Shown here: positions 27,288 through 35,340 of the stretch, piece by piece | How positions within the stretch are numbered: position 1 is the first letter of the stretch | Layout: each line of letters begins with the position of its first letter | From: Candidatus Aminicenantota bacterium | GTDB taxonomy: Bacteria > Acidobacteriota > Aminicenantia > Aminicenantales > Saccharicenantaceae | DNA length: 64,000 nucleotides | Assembly: GCA_017999365.1 (NCBI GenBank) | Contig: JAGNLW010000003.1 | Span: 124,001-188,000, forward strand | Direction of reading: 5' to 3' | Notes under the pieces: generated by a model | What the model saw: the letters and a program-made list of their open reading frames with translations, nothing else | The model's database searches: none | What the model was told of the DNA's origin: nothing | Made by a program: the position numbers and the translations under genes

Positions 27288-28849
27288 TATTTCCGGAAAT
27301 CGAGGGCCGGCTCGTCGGCGATGTCCATGATGGTCATGAACAGGAGCTGGGCGATGTCCTCCATGATCTCGGGGGTGATCAGGCTGAGGTCGTCCCGGGT
27401 GTTGTGGTAGGTCGGCAGGGGCGACCGCGGCCCGCCGAAGGCCCCGAAGGTCAGCGAGGGCACGCCCTTCCAGAAGAACCAGGCCGAGTCCTGCCGCGGC
27501 CGGGCCGGATAGTTGGCCGGGCCCGTGCTCAGGACGCGGTGGACGAAGCCCTTGTTGGCCTTCTCGACGAACTCCCAGAACTTCGGATAGGTCGTCCCGC
27601 CCGAAGCGCTGATCTTGGTCCCGCTGCCGGGCCCCTCCATGTTCATGAAGACGACGGTCTTGTCGAGCGGGTAGATGGGGTGGTCCGTGTAGTAGTGCGA
27701 GCCCTCGGTGCCCTGGTCCTCGCTCTGCTCCTCGCTGCCGAAGAATAAGAACACGACCGTCCGCTTGGGCTTGACGGCGCACTTGGCCATGGCCTCGGCC
27801 ACGCCCAGCGTGACGGCCGCGGCCGTCGCGTTGTCGTTCGCGCCCGGCAGGAGCTCCCACAGGCGGCCGAGGTGGTCGAGGTGCCCGCCGACGATGATGA
27901 TCTCGTCCTTGAGCTGCGGGTCGCTGCCGGTGATCTTGCCCAGGAGGTTGATGCCCACGCCGTCGGGGTGGTGGTCGGACCGGTTGCTGATCCTCATCGT
28001 CTTGCCGGTGGCGAAGGACAGCGGCTTGAGCTCCTTGCGGATGGCCGCCACAACGTCCTTGTGGACCTTCCCGGTCCCGGCGAAGACGTCGGCCACGACG
28101 GCCTCGCCGACGTGGTGGTAGACGAAGCCCTCGACGTAGGCGTTGTTGGGATTGCCGATGGGGCCGTAGTTGTAGATCATCCCCGCCGCCCCGTGGGCCG
28201 CGGCGTTCTTGAGCTTGTACTGGTGGAAGGAGTAGGGCCGCCACTTCTTGAACTGTTCGAGGGTCTTCTCCCCGGGCCCGACAGGCACCTCCGATTCGAG
28301 GAGCACGATCTTGCCCTTGACGTCGACGCCCTTGTAGTCGTCGTAGCCGAGCTCGGGGGCGGTGATGCCGTAGCCGGCGTAGACGACCTCGGCCGTGACG
28401 TCGCCGGTCCCCGTCGTGCCGCCGGGCATGAACTCGTCCTCGTAGGCGTAGGACTTGCGGACGGCGCCTCCCTTCCCGGCCGGGACGACGAGCTCGCAGA
28501 CGCCGCCCTTGTGGACGACGGTGTAGGGATTCGGGAAGAGCTGGCGGTAGGTGCCGTTATCGCCGCCGGGCTCGACGCCCCAGCCTTTGAGCAGGGACTC
28601 GACCCAGGCCACGCAGGCCTCGTATTCCGCGGTCCCGGTCAGCCGGCCGCCGTACTTCTCGGAGACGAGCTCGACGACGTACTCGTAGAGCGGCTGGCTC
28701 TGGATGAGATGCATGGCCTCGAGGATCTTGGCCTCGTCGGTCTGGGGCGCGGCGGCCTGTCTGGGGGCCTGGGCCAAAAGGCCCGTCCCCGCGAGCGCAA
28801 GCGCGAGAGCGAGCGGAACGGCGGTGAAGAGACGGCGGAACGGCTTCAT
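27287..28849 (-). CDS. Secreted M28 family zinc aminopeptidase-like protein 1
   Basis: 520 aa with a signal peptide (residues 1-~27, ending LLAQ). A PA-type insertion (about residues 150-260: VYAGYGITAPELGYDDY, VKGKIVLLE) interrupts the peptidase domain. Zinc ligands and catalytic residues of M28 are visible: GGHLDHLG, PGANDNATAAA, FFGSEEQ, a late FMNMEG acid position and a final histidine in YHNTRDD. Probably a di-zinc exopeptidase acting in the periplasm or outside. Homologous to the M28 gene at 31172, which it faces across two other genes. Stop codon abuts a REP-like palindrome. Confidence 0.9.
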   Translation of the reverse strand: MKPFRRLFTAVPLALALALAGTGLLAQAPRQAAAPQTDEAKILEAMHLIQSQPLYEYVVELVSEKYGGRLTGTAEYEACVAWVESLLKGWGVEPGGDNGTYRQLFPNPYTVVHKGGVCELVVPAGKGGAVRKSYAYEDEFMPGGTTGTGDVTAEVVYAGYGITAPELGYDDYKGVDVKGKIVLLESEVPVGPGEKTLEQFKKWRPYSFHQYKLKNAAAHGAAGMIYNYGPIGNPNNAYVEGFVYHHVGEAVVADVFAGTGKVHKDVVAAIRKELKPLSFATGKTMRISNRSDHHPDGVGINLLGKITGSDPQLKDEIIIVGGHLDHLGRLWELLPGANDNATAAAVTLGVAEAMAKCAVKPKRTVVFLFFGSEEQSEDQGTEGSHYYTDHPIYPLDKTVVFMNMEGPGSGTKISASGGTTYPKFWEFVEKANKGFVHRVLSTGPANYPARPRQDSAWFFWKGVPSLTFGAFGGPRSPLPTYHNTRDDLSLITPEIMEDIAQLLFMTIMDIADEPALDFRK

Positions 28850-28954
28850 GACGACTCCTCCTTCGTCGAAGGTGCGGGGGAGTATTCTACGTTCGGTCCC
28901 CGGTCCGAGTCAAAGAGAACGGACCGGGGGCCGGCCGCGGGCCGGCGCGATCCG

Positions 28955-30142
28955 TCAGGCCTTGTCCAGGGCCTGGGCCAGGTCGGCCCGGATGTCCTCG
29001 ACGCCCTCGCAGCCGACCGCGAGCCGGATGAGGTCGTCGGTGATGCCGGCTTCCAGGCGGTTCTCCCGCGACACGCCGGCGTGGGTCATGCTGGCCGGGT
29101 GCTGGATGAGGCTCTCGATGCCGCCGAGGGAGACGGCCAGGGTGCAGAGCTCCACGGCGTTGATCATCCTGCGGCCGGCCTCGTACCCCCCGCGCAGCCC
29201 GAAGGTGATCATGGAGCCGAAGCCCTTCATCTGCTCCTTGGCCAGGGCGTGCTGGGGATGGCTTTCGAGGCCGGGGTACTTGACCCAGGCGACCTTGGGA
29301 TGGGCGGCCAGCCAGGGCGCCAGAGCGCCCGCGTTGGCTTGGCCCTTCTCGATCCTCAGGGCCAGGGTCCGGACGCCCCTCAGGACGAGCCAGGCCTGGT
29401 GGGGGTCCATGGTCCCGCCCATCATGACCAGGACCTTGCGCAGCCGCTTGTGGAGGGCCTCGTCCCGGGCGACGATCGCGCCGCCGACGACGTCGCTGTG
29501 GCCGTTGATGAACTTGGTCAGGCTGTGCATGACGACGTCGGCCCCCAGGTCGAGCGGCCGCTGCAGGAGCGGGCTCGAGAAGGTGTTGTCGACGACGAGC
29601 GTGAGGCCGCGCTCGCGGGCGATCCGGGCGCAGGCCCTGAGGTCGGTCAGGGCCAGCGTGGGGTTGGCCGGCGTCTCGACGAACAGGAGCCTCGTCTCCG
29701 GACGCAGGGCCTTCTCGACGTTCCGGATGTCCGACGTGTCGACGAAGTCCGATCGGACCCCGAAGCGGGAGAACTCGGTCTCCAGGACCGTCCGCGACGG
29801 GCCGTAAAGGGCGGCCGTGCCGACGACGTGGGCGTCCTTGTCGAGCAGGGCCGTGTAGATGGTCGTCACGGCGGCCATGCCCGTGGCCGTGGCCGAGGCG
29901 TCGCAGCCGCCCTCGAGCGCGGCCAGGCTCGCTTCCAGGGCCCGGACGGTCGGGTTGCCGATGCGGGTATAGATGAAACCGGCCTCCTTCCCGGCGAAAC
30001 GGGCGGCGCCCTGTTCGGCGCTCTCGAAGGCGAAGGTCGAGGACTGGTAGATGGGGACCGACACCCCGCCGTAGACGGGATCGGGCTCCTGGCCGGCGTG
30101 GATGGCGGTCGTTTCGGGGCTGAGGTACGGGGTCTTGCTCAC
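28955..30142 (-). CDS. PLP-dependent Cys/Met metabolism (transsulfuration) enzyme
   Basis: 395 aa, normal length for the cystathionine gamma-synthase / gamma-lyase / methionine gamma-lyase family. PLP lysine Lys210 in HSLTKFINGH, phosphate-contacting Tyr58 and Arg60 of the neighbouring subunit in YTRIGNPT, stacking Tyr113 in ALYGPS, and the late SLGGIESLIQHPASMTH. The position holding the reactive cysteine of characterised methionine gamma-lyases is Pro115 here, so cystathionine gamma-lyase/synthase or O-acetylhomoserine sulfhydrylase are at least as likely. Monocistronic with its own extended -10 promoter, divergent from the cyclophilin gene. Specificity unresolved. Confidence 0.9.
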   Translation of the reverse strand: MSKTPYLSPETTAIHAGQEPDPVYGGVSVPIYQSSTFAFESAEQGAARFAGKEAGFIYTRIGNPTVRALEASLAALEGGCDASATATGMAAVTTIYTALLDKDAHVVGTAALYGPSRTVLETEFSRFGVRSDFVDTSDIRNVEKALRPETRLLFVETPANPTLALTDLRACARIARERGLTLVVDNTFSSPLLQRPLDLGADVVMHSLTKFINGHSDVVGGAIVARDEALHKRLRKVLVMMGGTMDPHQAWLVLRGVRTLALRIEKGQANAGALAPWLAAHPKVAWVKYPGLESHPQHALAKEQMKGFGSMITFGLRGGYEAGRRMINAVELCTLAVSLGGIESLIQHPASMTHAGVSRENRLEAGITDDLIRLAVGCEGVEDIRADLAQALDKA

Positions 30143-30171
30143 GGTCGGGCTCCTTGGGATGACGGGCCACG

Positions 30172-30180
30172 ATTATACCA
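30172..30180 (-). promoter_or_regulatory. Extended -10 promoter of the transsulfuration gene
   Basis: Minus-strand TGG-TATAAT at 30172-30180; start near 30165, leader about 22 nt to the ATG at 30142. Confidence 0.6.
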
Positions 30181-30188
30181 TGTCCGGT

Positions 30189-30217
30189 TTGATTCGGCCC
30201 GCCGATTCTGCTATTTT
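30189..30217 (+). promoter_or_regulatory. Promoter of the cyclophilin gene
   Basis: TTGATT (30189-30194), 17-bp spacer ending TGC, TATTTT (30212-30217); start near 30224, before the TAGGAGG ribosome site at about 30238. Divergent from the minus-strand promoter at 30172. Confidence 0.5.
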
Positions 30218-30249
30218 GGCCTCTTCCGCCAGTCCGTTAGGAGGTTCTC

Positions 30250-30831
30250 ATGACCCGGAATATCCTGCCCCTGCTTTTCGCCGCGACGGTCTTCCTGGCC
30301 GGCACCGTCCTGGCCCAAACGCCCGCCGCCGATCCCAAGGTCCTGATCAAGACGAGCGAAGGCGACATCACCCTCGAGCTCTTCCCGGCCAAGGCCCCCA
30401 TCACCGTCAAGAACATCCTCGACTACGTCGAGGCCAAGTTCTACGACGGGCTCATCTTCCACCGCGTCATCCCCAACTTCATGATCCAGTGCGGCGGCCT
30501 CGACGCCGAGATGCACCAGAAGACGGGCAACGAGCCCATCAAGAACGAGGCCGGGAACGGCCTGAAGAACGTCCGCGGCAGCGTGGCCATGGCCCGGACC
30601 AACGTCGTCGACAGCGCCACCAGCCAGTTCTTCATCAACCTCAAGGACAACGCCTTCCTCAACCACAAGGACAACACCGCCGAGGGCTTCGGCTACTGCG
30701 TCTTCGGCAAGGTCGTGGCCGGCATGGACGTCGTCGACAAGATCGCCAAGGTCCCGACCGTCAGCAAGCGCGGCCACCAGGACGTGCCCTTGGCGCCCGT
30801 GACCATCCTCTCGGCCACGGTCGTCAAGTAG
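30250..30831 (+). CDS. Periplasmic cyclophilin-type peptidyl-prolyl isomerase
   Basis: 193 aa with a clear signal peptide (residues 1-22, ending VLAQ). Cyclophilin core: [14 protein letters not shown] (catalytic Arg in FHR), [29 protein letters not shown] and the C-terminal [10 protein letters not shown]. The sequence is close in layout to the periplasmic PpiA of enterics. It speeds cis-trans isomerisation of Xaa-Pro bonds during envelope protein folding, fitting the many secreted proteins around. TAGGAGG ribosome site. Followed after 12 nt by a small membrane protein gene. Confidence 0.95.
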   Translation: MTRNILPLLFAATVFLAGTVLAQTPAADPKVLIKTSEGDITLELFPAKAPITVKNILDYVEAKFYDGLIFHRVIPNFMIQCGGLDAEMHQKTGNEPIKNEAGNGLKNVRGSVAMARTNVVDSATSQFFINLKDNAFLNHKDNTAEGFGYCVFGKVVAGMDVVDKIAKVPTVSKRGHQDVPLAPVTILSATVVK

Positions 30832-30843
30832 CGCCCGGCGCGC

Positions 30844-31044
30844 GTGTTCGACACGATCTTCGCCTTCGTCCACCTGGGCGGCCTCCTGGCCGCCTTGGTG
30901 TTCGCCTTCCTGGCCCTGGCCCGCGGCCACGTCGGCCGCTTCGGGCTCATCCTCGGCCTTCTGGCCGCCTATTACGTCATCCTGCTCCACCCGGCGGTCA
31001 AGAAGGAGATCGCCCGCCGCCGCTCCCTGAAGAAGCCCGGCTGA
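30844..31044 (+). CDS. Small two-helix membrane protein
   Basis: 66 aa from a GTG start. Two hydrophobic helices (about residues 5-26 and 31-50) separated by ARGHVGRF, then a basic tail KKEIARRRSLKKPG that should stay in the cytoplasm. Codon third positions are G/C-rich as in neighbours, supporting coding. No family recognised. Follows the cyclophilin gene by 12 nt and ends just before a REP-like palindrome. Confidence 0.55.
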   Translation: MFDTIFAFVHLGGLLAALVFAFLALARGHVGRFGLILGLLAAYYVILLHPAVKKEIARRRSLKKPG

Positions 31045-31057
31045 CGCGCGGGAAGAC

Positions 31058-31086
31058 GGGGACACGTACCTGAGGCACATGTCCCC
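31058..31086. repeat. REP-like palindrome copy 2
   Basis: GGGGACACGTACC (31058-31070), loop TGA, GGCACATGTCCCC (31074-31086): 11 of 13 pairs; the left arm is identical to copy 1 at 27259 and the C-A mismatch at position 8 is shared. Intergenic. Confidence 0.7.
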
Positions 31087-31099
31087 AATCTCGCCCGGA

Positions 31100-31128
31100 T
31101 TTACTTTTGGCCCGGAAGGGCCTATCAT
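31100..31128 (+). promoter_or_regulatory. Promoter candidate of the M28-psd-pssA-M23 unit
   Basis: TTTACT (31100-31105), 17-bp spacer, TATCAT (31123-31128), placing the start near 31135, before the AAAGGAGG site at 31153-31160. Confidence 0.4.
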
Positions 31129-31171
31129 TCCCCGTGGTCGAGGTATGTCCCGAAAGGAGGCCCCGGAACCC

Positions 31172-32650
31172 ATGCCGAGAACACGCACCCTCGCGCTCGC
31201 CGTCGCGGCCCTGGTCCTGGCGGGTTCCCTGCCGGCTCACGGCCAGGCGCTCGACGCCAACCTCAAGGCCGGCCTCAGGGCCATCAGCCCCGCGGAGGCC
31301 TACGACATCGTCAAGACCCTGGCCCTCCCGGAATACGCCGGCCGCCTGACCGGACACCCCGGCTACACCGCGGCCGCCGAGTGGGCGGCCAGGAAGCTGG
31401 CCTCCTGGGGCCTCAAGCCCGTCTCGGGGAAAGACGGCTACCTCCAGCCCTACCCCTCGCCGTACACGGTCGTCGACAAAGCCGAAATGACCGTTCTCCT
31501 GCCCGACGGACCTCCCGACCCGGCCAAAGGCCAAGCATATAAGGAGATGAAGCTCGCGCCCGAGAAGGACTTCCTGCCCCTCCTCTATTCCGCGAGCGGC
31601 GACCGGACCGCCGACGCCGTGTTCGCCGGCTGGGGCATCTCCGCCCCCGAGCTGGGCTACGACGACTACGCCGGCCTGGACATCAAGGGCAAGTTCGTCC
31701 TCTGCTTCCGCGGCACCCCCGACCGCGACCCGAAGTGGACTCCTTACGACGAGCACCGGACGCGCATGGCCGCGGCCCGCGACCGCGGCGCGCTCGGCGT
31801 CGTCTACATCTACGACGAGATCGCCTCCAATCCCAACGGCGACTACCTCGAGGGCTTCACCCCGGCCATGATCTCGCTCAAGGTCATGGACGCCCTGCTC
31901 AAGGAGAACGGCTCGACGGCGGCCGACCTGCGCAAGGTCCTGACGACCTACAAGCGGCCCCTGTCCTTCCCGCTCCGGGCCCGCCTGCGCCTGGCCGTCT
32001 CGTCGCGGCACTTCCCCCAGGCCGTCGGCTACAACGTCGTCGGCTACGTCGAAGGCTCCGACCCGAAGCTGCGGCGCGAGTGCGTCGTCATCGGCGGCCA
32101 CTTCGACCACACCGGCGCTCACATGGGCCTGCTCTTCCCCGGCGCCGACGACAACGCCAGCGGCAGCGCCACGGTCATGGCGGCCGGCAAGGCCGCCGCG
32201 GCCCTGGCCCGCAGGCCCAAGCGCTCGATCGTCGTGGCCCTGTTCGGCGGCGAGGAGCTCGGCCTGCAGGGCTCGACCTGGTTCGTCGATCACGTGCCCG
32301 GCCCCTTCGACAGGATCGCCGGCATGCTCAACTTCGACATGACCGGCGAGGGCGACGGCCTGTGGGGCGCCGTCTCGCCCGAACCGCCGGATTTCAAGAA
32401 GGCCATCGAGACGGCCGACGCCACGGTCAAGGTCCTGCGCGGCCTCGGCGTCATCTCCGGCGTCGGCGTCCGCGGCTCCGACTTCGCGCCGTTCTTTCTC
32501 AAGGGCGTCCCGGCCGCCAGCCTCGGCTCCAACGGGCCTCACCTGGCCTACCATCAGACCGGCGACACCGTCTACCGCATCAATCCCGACATCACGGCCG
32601 ACGCGGCCAAGCTGGCCTTCCTGGCCGCATACTATTGGGCGGACCGCTAG
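31172..32650 (+). CDS. Secreted M28 family zinc aminopeptidase-like protein 2
   Basis: 492 aa with a signal peptide (residues 1-25, ending AHGQ). Same architecture as the M28 protein at 27287: PA-like insertion (FAGWGISAPELGYDDY, IKGKFVLCF) and peptidase residues GGHFDHTG, PGADDNASGSA, FGGEELG, NFDMTGEGD and a final histidine in YHQTGD. So the two are paralogues. Start ATG 31172 is preferred because it begins the signal peptide, although its AAAGGAGG site is 11 nt away; ATG 31145 is the alternative. psd follows after 8 nt. Confidence 0.9.
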   Translation: MPRTRTLALAVAALVLAGSLPAHGQALDANLKAGLRAISPAEAYDIVKTLALPEYAGRLTGHPGYTAAAEWAARKLASWGLKPVSGKDGYLQPYPSPYTVVDKAEMTVLLPDGPPDPAKGQAYKEMKLAPEKDFLPLLYSASGDRTADAVFAGWGISAPELGYDDYAGLDIKGKFVLCFRGTPDRDPKWTPYDEHRTRMAAARDRGALGVVYIYDEIASNPNGDYLEGFTPAMISLKVMDALLKENGSTAADLRKVLTTYKRPLSFPLRARLRLAVSSRHFPQAVGYNVVGYVEGSDPKLRRECVVIGGHFDHTGAHMGLLFPGADDNASGSATVMAAGKAAAALARRPKRSIVVALFGGEELGLQGSTWFVDHVPGPFDRIAGMLNFDMTGEGDGLWGAVSPEPPDFKKAIETADATVKVLRGLGVISGVGVRGSDFAPFFLKGVPAASLGSNGPHLAYHQTGDTVYRINPDITADAAKLAFLAAYYWADR

Positions 32651-32658
32651 AGGGGGCC

Positions 32659-33288
32659 ATGAGGATCGCCAAGGAAGGGCTCCGGTTCATCCTGCCGGCG
32701 GCGGGCCTGGCCGTTCTCTTCGGCGCGCTCGGCCTGGCCTGGCTCGCCGGACTGGCCTTTCTTCTCGCCTGCGCCTTCACCTTCTTCTTCCGCGATCCCG
32801 AGCGCGTGCCGCCTCCCGGCGAGCGGCTCGTCGTCGCGCCGGCCGACGGCGAGGTCCTGGGCCTCGAAACGCTCGCCTCCCATCCGTCCTTCCCCGGCCC
32901 GGTCTCGCGCCTGACCGTCTTCCTGTCCCTCTACGACGTCCACGTCGTCCGCGCCCCGCTGGCCGCGACCGTGGCCTCGGTCGACCGCAAGCCCGGCCTG
33001 TTCCTGCCGGCCTATCGGCCCGAGGCCGGCGAGCGGAACGAGTCGACGACCCTGGCCCTCAAAGCCGCCGGCGCCGACATCGTCATGAAGATGAGCGTCG
33101 GCGTGGCCGCCCGTCGCATCAAGTCCTTCGTCCGGCCCGGCGACGCGGTGGCCCGCGGCTCCCGGGTCGGGCTGATGTTCTTCGGGTCGCGGGTCGAGCT
33201 GACCTTCCCCCCGAACGTCGTCCTCAACGTCGGCCTCCACGACAAGGTCAAGGCCGGCCAGACCGTCATCGGCGAGGTCCAGCCATGA
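32659..33288 (+). CDS. psd: Phosphatidylserine decarboxylase (short type)
   Basis: 209 aa, the short Psd type. Two N-terminal membrane helices (~9-43), then the characteristic FFRDPER, PADGEV, VFLSLYDVHVVRAP segments. The self-processing site is FGSRVEL: cleavage between Gly176 and Ser177 would create the pyruvoyl group of the short alpha subunit. It makes phosphatidylethanolamine from phosphatidylserine at the inner membrane. ATGA overlap with pssA, which makes its substrate, confirms the pathway. Confidence 0.95.
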   Translation: MRIAKEGLRFILPAAGLAVLFGALGLAWLAGLAFLLACAFTFFFRDPERVPPPGERLVVAPADGEVLGLETLASHPSFPGPVSRLTVFLSLYDVHVVRAPLAATVASVDRKPGLFLPAYRPEAGERNESTTLALKAAGADIVMKMSVGVAARRIKSFVRPGDAVARGSRVGLMFFGSRVELTFPPNVVLNVGLHDKVKAGQTVIGEVQP

Positions 33289-34040
33289 GAGCGAAACGCG
33301 TCCAGACCGGGGTCAGCGTCATCCCCAGCCTGTTCTCGCTGACCAACCTGTTCTTCGGCTTCATGAGCGTCCTGCTGACCTTCCAGGGGCGCTACCGGAT
33401 GGCGGCCATCCTCATCATCATCGCCGCCCTCATGGACGGCCTCGACGGCCTGGTGGCCCGGGCCACGCACACGCCGTCCGAGTTCGGCGTCGAGCTCGAC
33501 TCCCTGGCCGACGCCGTCTCGTTCGGGCTGGCCACCTCCGTCCTGCTCTATTTCTGGGGCCTGGAGACGGCCGGGACGCCGGCCGTGTTCTTCAGCTTCG
33601 TCTTCCTGACCGCCGGCGTCCTGCGGCTGGCCCGTTACAACGTCCGCAGCAAGGTCCCCACGGACCGCAAGCACTACCAGGGCTTGACCGTGCCCTCGGC
33701 GGCCATGTTCATGTGCGCCGTCGTCAACTTCCACCCCGTGCCGCTGGCCGCGCGGGAGTCGGGTTTCCTCGTCGCCGTGGCCATGCTCCTCGTCTCCCTG
33801 TGCATGGTCAGCACCCTGCCCTACCCGAATTTCATCAAGGCCTTCATCGGCCAACGCATCAACATCAGCACCGCCCTGTTCGTGGCCGTGTCCCTGTTCG
33901 GCGTCCTGTTCTACGCCCGCTACTTCATGCTCCTCTACTTCGGCCTGAACGTCCTCTCCGGCCCGACCGTGGCCCTGGCCCGCCTGCTCCGGAAACACCC
34001 CCGGAAGAGGGCCGTGCCCAAGGTCGATCCCACGCAGTGA
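33285..34040 (+). CDS. pssA: CDP-diacylglycerol-serine O-phosphatidyltransferase
   Basis: 251 aa, about six to eight membrane helices. The CDP-alcohol phosphotransferase motif is DGLDGLVARATHTPSEFGVE followed by LDSLAD, supplying the metal-binding aspartates and the general base. Condenses CDP-diacylglycerol and serine. Overlaps psd (ATGA), giving a two-step phosphatidylethanolamine module; the M23 peptidase gene follows after 10 nt. Confidence 0.95.
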   Translation: MRAKRVQTGVSVIPSLFSLTNLFFGFMSVLLTFQGRYRMAAILIIIAALMDGLDGLVARATHTPSEFGVELDSLADAVSFGLATSVLLYFWGLETAGTPAVFFSFVFLTAGVLRLARYNVRSKVPTDRKHYQGLTVPSAAMFMCAVVNFHPVPLAARESGFLVAVAMLLVSLCMVSTLPYPNFIKAFIGQRINISTALFVAVSLFGVLFYARYFMLLYFGLNVLSGPTVALARLLRKHPRKRAVPKVDPTQ

Positions 34041-34050
34041 CGCGGAGCGG

Positions 34051-35340
34051 ATGGGGCGAGCGAAGCTGAACCGGGCCCGCGCGGCGGCGGCCGCCGCCGT
34101 CGTCCTGGCCGCCGCAGCCGGCCTCGTCGTCCTCGTCCGGGTCCTCTTCCCGCCCACGCCGCCCGCCGCGCCGGAGACGGGGCCGGCCGTCCCGGTCCTG
34201 GCCGCGCCCGACGCCGCGCCTCCCCTCGTCGAGGACCGGATCGTCATAGCGGCGCGTTCGACCCTGGCCGAGATCCTCAAGCGCCGCGGCTTCACCGACC
34301 GCGAGGTCCACGACCTCCGGGAGGCGGTCAAGCCGGTCTACGACCTGGGCCGCATCCGGGCCGGGCAGGAGCTCCGCCTGGCCTCCCTCCCCGACGGCCC
34401 CTGGCAACGCCTGGAGTACGACATCGACGAAACCCGATACCTGGTCGTCGAACGGCGGGAGGGCCGCGTCGAGGCCAAACGGGAATATGTCCCCGTCGAG
34501 TTCCGGCCGGCCTTCGTCTCCGGGGTCATCGAGGACAGCCTGATCGCGGCCCTCAACAAGGCCGGCGAGCAGGACAGCCTGGCCATCGACATCGTCGAGC
34601 GCTGCTTCGGGTGGGACATCGATTTCCACACCGACCTGCGCAAAGGGGACACCTTCCGCGTCTTCGTGGAGAAGCGCTACCTCGACGGCCGCTTCGCCGG
34701 CTACCGCGACATCCTGGCCGCCGAGTTCGTCAACGAGGGCCGCGTCTACCGGGCCTACCGCTTCGTCTATCCGGACACCAAGGCGGCCGACTACTTCGAC
34801 GAGAACGGCGGCTCGCGTCGCAAGGACTTCCTGCGCTCGCCGCTCAAGTTCGGCCGGGTCACCTCGCGCTTCACCTCGAGCCGGCTCCACCCCATCCACA
34901 GGATCTACCGCCCCCACTACGGCGTCGACTACGCCGCCCCCATCGGCACGCCGGTCCAGGCCACGGCCGACGGCACGGTGACCTTCGCCGGCCGCGACGG
35001 GGCCGCCGGCAACACCGTCAAGCTGACCCACCGCAACGCCTACGCCACGGCCTACCTCCACCTGAGCCGGTTCGGGGCGGGCGTGCGCAAAGGGGCCGCG
35101 ATCAAGGGCGGGGACATCGTCGGGTACGTCGGGACGACGGGCGATTCGACCGGCCCGCACCTCGACTACCGGATCTATTACCACGGCTCGCCGGTCAACC
35201 CGCTGAGCCACAAGTTCAAGCCGGCCGATCCCCTGAGGAAGGAATTCCTGGAGGAGTTCCGGAAAGAGGTCGGCCGGCTGGGCGTCGCCCTGCGGCTGCC
35301 CGAGGTCGTCCGGGCCTACACCGCCGGGCTCAGTTTTTGA
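34051..35340 (+). CDS. M23 family murein endopeptidase-like protein
   Basis: 429 aa. N-terminal membrane anchor (about residues 11-31), a central region with an OapA/LysM-like and linker section (~60-265: LAEILKRRGFTDREVHDL), and a C-terminal M23 domain (~280-400). Zinc ligands HYGVD and the late PHLDY; usual lysostaphin-like enzymes have HLH at the second site, here HLD, so Asp may replace the last histidine ligand. The architecture resembles MepM-type cross-link hydrolases of the periplasm. Co-directional with the phospholipid genes, 10 nt behind pssA. Its last 11 nt overlap the end of the converging FecR gene. Confidence 0.88.
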   Translation: MGRAKLNRARAAAAAAVVLAAAAGLVVLVRVLFPPTPPAAPETGPAVPVLAAPDAAPPLVEDRIVIAARSTLAEILKRRGFTDREVHDLREAVKPVYDLGRIRAGQELRLASLPDGPWQRLEYDIDETRYLVVERREGRVEAKREYVPVEFRPAFVSGVIEDSLIAALNKAGEQDSLAIDIVERCFGWDIDFHTDLRKGDTFRVFVEKRYLDGRFAGYRDILAAEFVNEGRVYRAYRFVYPDTKAADYFDENGGSRRKDFLRSPLKFGRVTSRFTSSRLHPIHRIYRPHYGVDYAAPIGTPVQATADGTVTFAGRDGAAGNTVKLTHRNAYATAYLHLSRFGAGVRKGAAIKGGDIVGYVGTTGDSTGPHLDYRIYYHGSPVNPLSHKFKPADPLRKEFLEEFRKEVGRLGVALRLPEVVRAYTAGLSF

